DNA from: Verrucomicrobiota bacterium
Lineage (GTDB): Bacteria > Verrucomicrobiota > Verrucomicrobiia > Opitutales > Opitutaceae
DNA: 5,772 bases
Reading direction: 5' to 3'
Assembly (NCBI GenBank): GCA_030832235.1
Contig: JAURJO010000056.1
Span: 1 to 5,772, forward strand
Shown: positions 1 to 4,750 of the stretch, piece after piece
Numbering within the stretch: position 1 is the stretch's first letter
Layout: each line of letters opens with the position of its first letter
The notes under the pieces: generated by a model
The model's database searches: none
Seen by the model: the letters and a program-made list of their open reading frames with translations, nothing else
What the model was told of the DNA's origin: nothing
Made by a program: the position numbers and the translations under genes

Positions 1-11
1 GGTGGTCGCGC

Positions 12-39
12 GGGTCCGGGCCGGGGGAGGGCGGCGGGG
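12..39 (+). other. G-quadruplex-type motif just past the DUF47 stop
   Basis: Five runs of three or more G occur at 12-14, 18-20, 23-27, 29-31 and 36-39, with loops of 3, 2, 1 and 4 bases, so the canonical G3+N1-7 pattern is met with a run to spare. The G-rich strand is the template for the minus-strand operon, so the transcript would be C-rich here. It starts 5 bases beyond the DUF47 stop codon. Whether it folds or acts in termination is unknown, and the very high local GC makes a chance match plausible. Confidence 0.4.
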
Positions 40-44
40 CCGGC

Positions 45-686
45 TCAGGAGTGCTTGAGCACGATCTGCACCACGACGTTGCCGGCGTTGCGGCAGCGAT
101 CCACGGCCTGCTCCACCATCTGGTAGAGGTCATGGAGCACGACGAGTTCACGCGGGTCGCAGGGCGACTGGTAGAGTTCCTTCATCAGCTGCAGCATTAC
201 CTTGTCGGCCTCGCCCTCGGCGAACTGCAGCTTGTCGTTGGCCTCGCGGATGCGTTCGACGTTCGTGCCGCCGCGCAATTGGCCGACCATGAACACCACG
301 GCGTCGGCCGCCTGGAGCATCAGCTCAGCCTGGCGTTCAAAAGCGGCGTGAGGGATGCGCCCGGGGTAGATGGAGAGTCGCTCGACGATCTTCTCCACCT
401 GCTTCGGTATGCGGTAGAGGGCGAAGGAAAGCTCCTCGATGTCCTCACGCTCCAGCGGGGTCACAAAGGTCTTGGAAAGTTCCTCGGTCATCAGGTGGCG
501 GATGCGTTTCTCCTTCCGCCGGCTCTGGATGAATTCGTCGAGCGAGACGCCCGCCGCGGTGCCGGTGGCGATTTTCCGCAGGGCACCGGCGAAGAGCTCC
601 GCGCTCGTCTTCGCCTCCTGCGCACCGGCCTCGAGGAGATCGAAGAACTTGTCGTCTTTACCGAGGAGTTTCTTGAGGGAGAGCAT
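45..686 (-). CDS. DUF47 family (PhoU-like) phosphate transport regulator
   Basis: A predicted cytoplasmic all-helical protein of 213 residues, the usual DUF47 size. DUF47 proteins are PhoU relatives that usually accompany low-affinity inorganic phosphate permeases (Pit) and are thought to modulate them. Visible family features are the N-terminal stretch MLSLKKLLGKDDKFFDLLE, the block FVTPLEREDIEELSFALYRI at about 74-93, and the C-terminal VEQAVDRCRNAGNVV at about 191-205. Acidic residues in the central and C-terminal helices resemble PhoU metal-binding positions. I chose the ATG at 684-686 because the family similarity begins there. An in-frame ATG at 768-770 would add 28 arginine- and proline-rich residues and overlap the upstream gene. 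A GAGG lies only 3 bases before the chosen start, so the ribosome site is weak. It follows the ElyC-like gene by 56 bp on the same strand and is probably cotranscribed. No Pit gene is visible, but one could begin left of position 1. Confidence 0.9.
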   Translation of the reverse strand: MLSLKKLLGKDDKFFDLLEAGAQEAKTSAELFAGALRKIATGTAAGVSLDEFIQSRRKEKRIRHLMTEELSKTFVTPLEREDIEELSFALYRIPKQVEKIVERLSIYPGRIPHAAFERQAELMLQAADAVVFMVGQLRGGTNVERIREANDKLQFAEGEADKVMLQLMKELYQSPCDPRELVVLHDLYQMVEQAVDRCRNAGNVVVQIVLKHS

Positions 687-742
687 GCGCCTCGGAGGTA
701 GCGCGCGGCGGGTCGATGGCGAAACAATTCTCCGCGGCGAGC

Positions 743-1531
743 TCAGCCTTTGCCGCGGAGCGTGATCCACAGCAGGCCGATCCGCTCCCGGATCGCGAAC
801 GAGCTGCCCCCAAGCGCGTCGAAACCGAAAAGGAAATCGTCGAATGAGAGCGGGTCATCGTGGTGCGCGCGGTAGTCGCACGGGCAGGCAAGGGCGTCGG
901 CGCCCGCCCCGCGGAAGAGCGCCATCGCACGCGGCTGATGCCAAGCGGATGTCACCACCGCCACCGGCGCGCCCGCCGCGAGGCGCGTGACGAGGTTGGC
1001 CTCGTCCTCCGTGTCGCGCCCTTCCGGAGCCTCGATGATCCGTGTCGGATCGATGCCGAGCTGCACCGCCGCTCGGGTCAGCACGGACGCATGCGTGGGT
1101 TTTCCCGAGGGTCCCCCGCCGGTCATCACGAGCCGTGCTTCCGGCACCGCGCGCGCGATGCGCACGGCCTCGGTCAGACGAGAGATGGCCGAGGACGACA
1201 GGAGGTTCGTGGCGGCGACTCCCGGAGAAAACCCGTTCCCGCCGCCGAGCACCGCGATGAAGCGCACCCGCGCCACGGATTCCGGCACGGGCTGGCCGGG
1301 AACGAATTCCGTCACCGGCGGATGGCGGTCCTGCAGGCTGCGGGTCAGCGCCTTGCTGACCAGGGTCTGGCTCAGGACGAGAATCAGTCCGGCACCTGTG
1401 ACGATGAGAACACGTCCGAGCTGCGGCCGGCGGCCGCGCCGGATGAACCATATCCCCGCCGCCACGAGCAGCAGCCCCATTTGCAGCGGCATGAGCCAGA
1501 AGCTGATGAATTTCTTCAGCCAGAAAAGCAT
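743..1531 (-). CDS. elyC: ElyC/SanA/YdcF family (DUF218) inner-membrane protein
   Basis: A 262-residue protein with two N-terminal hydrophobic segments (about 8-30 and 40-58) followed by a soluble DUF218 domain, probably periplasmic. DUF218 landmarks are VLGGGNG at 94-100, VMTGGGPSGK at 135-144, the acidic EGRDTEDEANL at 170-180 and VTSAWHQPRAMALF at 193-206. The start MLFWLKK, the two-helix layout, the near-identical length (E. coli ElyC is about 259 residues) and the C-terminal RERIGLLW resemble ElyC as I recall it, more than YdcF or SanA. E. coli ElyC affects peptidoglycan synthesis and undecaprenyl-phosphate carrier metabolism; its biochemical activity is unclear. The ATG at 1529-1531 was chosen because it opens directly into the membrane segment. 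An in-frame ATG at 1613-1615 would add 28 residues not typical of the family. No strong ribosome site is visible; an AAGG lies about 13 bases upstream. It is the first gene of a likely two-gene unit with DUF47. Family assignment is firm; ElyC orthology is an inference. Confidence 0.85.
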   Translation of the reverse strand: MLFWLKKFISFWLMPLQMGLLLVAAGIWFIRRGRRPQLGRVLIVTGAGLILVLSQTLVSKALTRSLQDRHPPVTEFVPGQPVPESVARVRFIAVLGGGNGFSPGVAATNLLSSSAISRLTEAVRIARAVPEARLVMTGGGPSGKPTHASVLTRAAVQLGIDPTRIIEAPEGRDTEDEANLVTRLAAGAPVAVVTSAWHQPRAMALFRGAGADALACPCDYRAHHDDPLSFDDFLFGFDALGGSSFAIRERIGLLWITLRGKG

Positions 1532-1679
1532 GGCCGCAGCCAAACCCTTGAGGATGGTTTGCGCCAGCCTGAGCTCGGGTCGGCGAGGACCTAATCCAGC
1601 GTGGTTGCGGCGCAACCCGCCGGCTCAGGCGGCCCGACGTCGGGTCGTAACGCGCTCCCGACTTGCCTGGCGGGTGAGC

Positions 1680-1710
1680 AACCACGAATGGACACGAAGG
1701 CACACGAATT
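1680..1710 (+). repeat. Module A of copy 1: three 10-bp tandem units
   Basis: Three consecutive 10-bp units, cacgaatgga, cacgaaggca and cacgaattcc, begin after the leading 'aac'. The units differ at only a few positions. The same three-unit arrangement recurs at 1998-2028. Such 'cacggatgga' blocks are, to my knowledge, common intergenic repeats in Verrucomicrobiota genomes. I see no protein-coding role. Confidence 0.7.
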
Positions 1711-1730
1711 CCTCCGCTTCCGGGCTTGAT

Positions 1731-1755
1731 GTAGCCGGGGTCGCCGACCCCCGGC
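1731..1755 (+). repeat. REP-like GTAG-headed palindrome, copy 1
   Basis: GTAG at 1731-1734 leads into a GC-rich imperfect palindrome. GGGGTC (1737-1742) pairs with GACCCC (1746-1751) around a GCC loop. The flanking GCC/GGC extend the stem with one bulged C. A GTAG tetranucleotide ahead of an imperfect palindrome is the hallmark of REP elements mobilised by RAYT (REP-associated tyrosine) transposases. No RAYT gene is in the window, so the assignment rests on form alone. Confidence 0.6.
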
Positions 1756-1793
1756 GTAGGCGGTAACCGCGACGGCCGAAGGCGATTCGGAAC

Positions 1794-1843
1794 CTCCCGG
1801 AGTTCACCGCGGGTTTTCCAGAGCGGCCCCACCGCGCCGGGAG
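1794..1843. repeat. Short inverted repeat in the segment unique to copy 1
   Basis: CTCCCGG at 1794-1800 is complementary to CCGGGAG at 1837-1843, leaving a 36-base loop. The arms lie in the 86-base stretch present only in copy 1. Seven base pairs in GC-rich DNA can arise by chance, so this is weak. Confidence 0.3.
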
Positions 1844-1997
1844 TGAGGAGGAAGGCTGTTCTGAACGGAGCAAATTTGAACCGCAGATTTCTCAGATGAC
1901 GCGGATGAGGCCGATGCCGTTAGTGCCCTTCCGAACTTTGCGCGGTTCCTGATCAAATGAGAGGCTCAAGGCGCGCCTGCATCGCTACGCGGTGGGT

Positions 1998-2200
1998 AAC
2001 CACGGATGGACACGAATCGACACGGATCCGGGAGGCATGGTTTGGCTGTAGCCGGGGTCCGACGACCCCGGCCGATGCCGGTGAGCAGGACAGCCGAAGG
2101 CCATTCCGAAGGTGCCAGATGTTTAACTGCGGACTTCACGGATGGCGCGGATGAGGCAGGTGCCGTCGGGCCTTTCCGGACTTCGTGGCCTCCCTGATCA
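1998..2200 (+). repeat. Composite intergenic repeat, copy 2
   Basis: Second head-to-tail copy, shorter than the first. Module A (1998-2028) has the 10-bp units cacggatgga, cacgaatcga and cacggatccg. Module B is the palindrome at 2048-2072. Module C is at 2090-2110, and module D is the 76-bp block at 2125-2200, which also ends in gatca. Preserved order and spacing in A-B-C suggest duplication of a whole composite unit rather than four separate insertions. It ends 38 bases before the lipid kinase stop codon. Confidence 0.75.
2048..2072 (+). repeat. REP-like GTAG-headed palindrome, copy 2
   Basis: GTAG (2048-2051) shares its last base with a perfect 9-bp stem: GCCGGGGTC at 2051-2059 pairs with GACCCCGGC at 2064-2072 across the 4-base loop CGAC. 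Unlike copy 1, there is no bulge. The loop differs between the copies while the stem is kept, which suggests that pairing is what has been maintained. Confidence 0.65.
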
Positions 2201-2212
2201 GGAGAGCCCTCG

Positions 2213-2228
2213 AAAAAGACTCTGAGTC
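2213..2228 (-). terminator. Possible weak terminator after the lipid kinase gene
   Basis: Read on the minus strand, 11 bases after the kinase stop codon, there is GACTCAGAGTC (4-bp stem, 3-base loop) followed directly by TTTTT. Position and T-tract fit an intrinsic terminator, but the stem is short and not GC-rich, so function is doubtful. Confidence 0.25.
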
Positions 2229-2238
2229 GATGCGCGAT

Positions 2239-3159
2239 TCAGCCGTTCGTGATCAGGCGCAGGGCTCCCGGCCGCACCGTGAAACGTGCAGGCGTCAGGC
2301 CGATTGTGTCACCGTCGAGCTGCACTTCGGATGGAGTCGCGGTGGTCACATCGATATCCTTCGTTTGGAAATACGCGGCTCGCCGATGGCGCACGTGCGT
2401 CCCGCGCAACAAGCGGATGAATTGCAGCGCCACTTCCACGCGGCTCGTGGCGCGGATCAGATTGAGGTCCAACGCGCCGTCGTGCGGCGACGCGCCGGGG
2501 GAGAGGTGCATCATCCGGCCGCCGGCGCGCGCCGTGTTGCCGGCGCAGATGAGCAGATATTCCCCAGCGTGGTTGCCGGCATCCGTCGCCACCTGCGCGG
2601 CCACGGGACGGTATCCCGCGAGCGCGCGGAAAAATCCTACGGAATAACAGAGGCGGGGGCCGAAGATCCTTTTCACCGTTGGGGTCGTCAGGCGCACGAC
2701 GTCGGCGGCGAGTCCGACCGCCGCGAAACAGAACGCGTGGGTAACCAGGGGTCTGTTTCCCGCTACGCAGGCGACCTCGATCGTGTCGAAGGTGCGCGGG
2801 GTTCCTGCGGTCACCGCGCGGAGCGCGGCCGCCAAGGATCCGGTCCCGGCGACGTGCGCGAGGTCGTTTCCCGTCCCGAGCGGGATGATCGCCACGGGCT
2901 GGTCGGGGCGCGCCGAAGACAACACCCCGGAGCACACCTCGCGTGCCGTGCCGTCGCCTCCCGCCGCGGCGATGACCTCGAATTCGCCAGCGTCGGCCGC
3001 AGCCGCGGCCAGGACCGTGGCGTGTCCGCGTCCCGCTGTTTCCCGCAACGTCACATGGCATCCGGCGTTCTCGAGCTGCGACCTCACGTCGAAAATCTCC
3101 CGCGCGGCCCGTCCCGCGCGGGCGGTCGGATTCAGGATGAGTAGAACGCGGCGGGACAT
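2239..3159 (-). CDS. Diacylglycerol kinase/YegS family lipid kinase
   Basis: A 306-residue soluble protein, full length for the DagK/YegS/LCB5 family, which transfers phosphate from a nucleotide to lipid hydroxyls such as diacylglycerol at the inner face of the membrane. The catalytic N-domain shows NPTARAG (10-16), the nucleotide-binding GGDGT (67-71) and PLGTGNDLA (93-101). The C-domain has the family signature SPGASPHDGALDL (about 220-232) and QLDGD (280-284), where the catalytic aspartate is expected at about 282. Many relatives read DGE at this last motif; here it is DGD. The ATG at 3157-3159 directly precedes the first beta strand (RRVLLILNP), so the start is well placed, although no good ribosome site lies upstream. 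The gene stands alone on the minus strand, is divergent from the DUF3748 gene, and is followed by the repeat interval. Exact lipid substrate cannot be told from sequence; diacylglycerol recycling is the default guess. Confidence 0.93.
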   Translation of the reverse strand: MSRRVLLILNPTARAGRAAREIFDVRSQLENAGCHVTLRETAGRGHATVLAAAAADAGEFEVIAAAGGDGTAREVCSGVLSSARPDQPVAIIPLGTGNDLAHVAGTGSLAAALRAVTAGTPRTFDTIEVACVAGNRPLVTHAFCFAAVGLAADVVRLTTPTVKRIFGPRLCYSVGFFRALAGYRPVAAQVATDAGNHAGEYLLICAGNTARAGGRMMHLSPGASPHDGALDLNLIRATSRVEVALQFIRLLRGTHVRHRRAAYFQTKDIDVTTATPSEVQLDGDTIGLTPARFTVRPGALRLITNG

Positions 3160-3254
3160 GATTCAGGACCGGTCATACTCGGAGCGACCGCCCGATCGCG
3201 AGACGCAAGCGGCGCCAGTACGGATGCCATCAACACCACGGAGCCGGTCAGATC

Positions 3255-3320
3255 TTTGTTGCCTCCGTTACCTCCTGTTCCACGCGGCTCGACAGGAGCA
3301 AACGGAGGTAACGGAGGACA
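3255..3320. repeat. Inverted repeat of 9-bp units in the divergent intergenic region
   Basis: CCTCCGTTACCTCC (3262-3275) and GGAGGTAACGGAGG (3304-3317) form a perfect 14-bp inverted repeat with a 28-base loop. Both arms are built from a 9-bp period: tttgttgcc, tccgttacc, tcctgttcc on the left and caggagcaa, acggaggta, acggaggac on the right. A second, partly exclusive pairing exists inside: CTCCTGT (3272-3278) with ACAGGAG (3292-3298). The right arm holds GGAGG twice (3304-3308 and 3313-3317), upstream of the GTG at 3332. It may be a dispersed repeat, a leader hairpin of the plus-strand operon, or both. Confidence 0.75.
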
Positions 3321-3331
3321 CCGGTTGACGC

Positions 3332-4750
3332 GTGCAATTTACGGGCCGGCGCCGCAACCTGCGCCGCGTGTTCCCGACGCCTCGCGTCCTCCCAGCGCTG
3401 TGCCTTCCGCCGCTCGGCGTTGCCGCCGTTATCGTCGCCGGTTCAATCCTTCCCGCCTCCGCCATGGCCGCCGATCGCCAGCTCACTTCCGCGCCGCAGG
3501 GCCACGTGCTCACCAACATCGGCGTCTGGTCGCCCGACTCCCGGTGGATCGTCTACGACACGCGCTCGGCTGATAACGTTTTCGACGGCACCCGCATCGA
3601 GCGGATTGACGTTGCGACGGGGCGCGTCGAGACGCTTTACACCGCGACCGAAGGCGCCGCCTGCGGCGTCGTGACCTGGCATCCGACGGAGCCGCGTGTG
3701 GTTTTCATCCACGGTCCCGAGCGCCCCACCGCCGACTGGACCTACGGGATGACTCGCCGGCGCGGAGCGATCGTCGACGCGCTTGCCCCGGGCATCGCGC
3801 GACCGCTCGACGCCATGAATTACTCGCCACCGTTCACTCCGGGTGCGCTCCGCGGCGGATCGCATGTCCACGTCTTCAGCCCCGCCGGCGCTGCGGTGAG
3901 CTTCACCTATGAGGATGAGGTCCTCGCGCGGCTAGGAACGGACGGTGGGCACGACCTCAACCAGCGCACGATCGGCGTCACGCTGCTCGGCGCGGGCCGG
4001 AACGTGACCGTGGCGCGGAGCCACCCGCGCAGCCATGACGGCGACGGTTTCACGGTGGTGGTCGCTCGCACGGTAAATCGACCGCGCCCCGGTTCCGACG
4101 AGATCGGCCGGGCGTTCGAGGAATGCTGGGTGCCGCGGCCCGGCGGACCGCGGACGCTGGCGTTTCTCGGCAATGTGACGGCGTCCGACGGTCGCGAGCA
4201 CGCGGAGGTGTTTCTGGTCGAACTGCCCGCGGATCTCACGGTGGCGGGCGAGGGCGGACCCTTGGAAGGCACCGAGACGCGCCGCCCGGCGCCCCCGAAG
4301 GGCACGGTACAACGCCGCCTGACCTTCACCCAGGGTCGGAAGTTTCCCGGGGTGGTGAACGTGCCGCGCCATTGGCTGCGGGCTGCGGCTGATGGGTCCG
4401 CGATCGCGTTCCTGATGAAGGACGAGGTCGGCGAGCCGCAGCTCTGGACGGTGGCCCCGTCGGGCGGTGAACCAAGGCAGGTCACGCGCAATCCCGCTGG
4501 GGTAGCCTCGGCGTTTAGCTGGAGTCCCGACGGCCGCCGGATCGCGCACGTGATGGATGGAAGCGTTTGCGTCACTGAAGTCGCGACTGGACTTACCGCC
4601 CGCCTCACTCCTCGCGCCGAAGGTGAAAGTGCGCCCCTGGCGCTCGCCTGTGTGTTTTCCCCGGATGGCCGTCGGATCGCTTACCAGCGCAAGGTCCGGG
4701 GCGCCGGAGGCGTTTTTGCCCAGATTTTTATCGTCGATGCCGAAACCTGA
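3332..4750 (+). CDS. Exported DUF3748 (YidR-like) TolB-type beta-propeller protein
   Basis: A 472-residue protein resembling the DUF3748 family, whose E. coli member is YidR; molecular function is not established. Family-like blocks are GHVLTNIGVWSPDSRWIVYD (57-76), VVFIHGPE (123-130), LDAMNYSPPFTPGALRGGSH (159-178), VARTVNRPRPGSDEIGRAFE (244-263) and LAFLGNVTASDG (276-287). Propeller repeats of the SPDG type recur at 67-76, 397-406 and 442-451. Residues 1-46 look like a signal peptide: arginine-rich start, hydrophobic stretch about 18-42, and cleavage likely after AMA (44-46), so a periplasmic or exported location is inferred. A proline- and charge-rich stretch (about 303-328) looks like an inserted loop. 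The GTG at 3332-3334 was chosen because an in-frame stop lies at 3326-3328. GGAGG at 3313-3317 is 14 bases upstream, rather far. A GTG at 3368 is an alternative that would shorten the arginine-rich region. The last codons overlap the start of the sulfatase gene. Confidence 0.88.
   Translation: MQFTGRRRNLRRVFPTPRVLPALCLPPLGVAAVIVAGSILPASAMAADRQLTSAPQGHVLTNIGVWSPDSRWIVYDTRSADNVFDGTRIERIDVATGRVETLYTATEGAACGVVTWHPTEPRVVFIHGPERPTADWTYGMTRRRGAIVDALAPGIARPLDAMNYSPPFTPGALRGGSHVHVFSPAGAAVSFTYEDEVLARLGTDGGHDLNQRTIGVTLLGAGRNVTVARSHPRSHDGDGFTVVVARTVNRPRPGSDEIGRAFEECWVPRPGGPRTLAFLGNVTASDGREHAEVFLVELPADLTVAGEGGPLEGTETRRPAPPKGTVQRRLTFTQGRKFPGVVNVPRHWLRAAADGSAIAFLMKDEVGEPQLWTVAPSGGEPRQVTRNPAGVASAFSWSPDGRRIAHVMDGSVCVTEVATGLTARLTPRAEGESAPLALACVFSPDGRRIAYQRKVRGAGGVFAQIFIVDAET

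Larger units (their letters stand above)
1680..1955 (+). repeat. Composite intergenic repeat, copy 1
   Basis: First of two head-to-tail diverged copies. Modules in order: A, a triple 10-bp block (1680-1710); B, a GTAG-headed palindrome (1731-1755); C, acggccgaaggcgattcgga plus a (1772-1792); D, a 77-bp block (1879-1955) ending in gatca. Copy 2 has the same four modules in the same order and orientation. Module C matches copy 2 at 18 of 21 positions. Module D matches at roughly three quarters by eye, including the exact 11-mer gcggatgaggc. Copy 1 carries 86 bases between C and D, where copy 2 has only 14. Homology may extend slightly beyond the ends given. Confidence 0.75.
1532..2238. other. 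Gene-free interval filled with repeat modules
   Basis: About 700 bases between the ElyC-like gene start and the lipid kinase stop. Open frames exist on both strands, but none shows a recognisable protein or ribosome site. Several simply translate the repeats, for example the minus-strand frame 1625-1873 and the plus-strand frames 1957-2154 and 2006-2197. The promoter of the minus-strand ElyC-DUF47 unit should lie in 1532-1680, but I could not find a convincing -35/-10 pair. From 1680 to 2200 the interval is almost entirely two copies of a composite repeat. Confidence 0.75.

Noticed and set aside
51..701. Plus-strand open frame of 216 codons
   Set aside because: It is antisense to the DUF47 gene. 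The product is rich in histidine, leucine and glutamate, with no recognisable domain.
855..1832. Minus-strand open frame of 325 codons
   Set aside because: It is in another frame of the ElyC-like gene and continues into the repeats. Its composition is low-complexity, rich in arginine, glycine and alanine.
1625..1873. Possible small minus-strand gene of 82 codons
   Set aside because: Its C-terminal half is a translation of repeat module A and its middle is the palindrome. There is no ribosome site and no family resemblance.
1680..2200. CRISPR-like repetitive array
   Set aside because: There are only two diverged copies with multi-module content, no identical short repeats with uniform spacers, and no cas gene.
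2185..3144. Plus-strand open frame of 319 codons
   Set aside because: It is a shadow of the lipid kinase gene on the opposite strand, whose GGDGT and GTGND motifs are clear.
3262..3317. Intrinsic terminator reading of the inverted repeat
   Set aside because: It lies between divergent genes, so neither gene should end there. The loop is 28 bases and neither strand has a T-tract after the stem.
3325..3330. TTGACG as a -35 promoter box
   Set aside because: It lies 2-7 bases before the chosen GTG start, and no -10-like sequence occurs at the right distance downstream.
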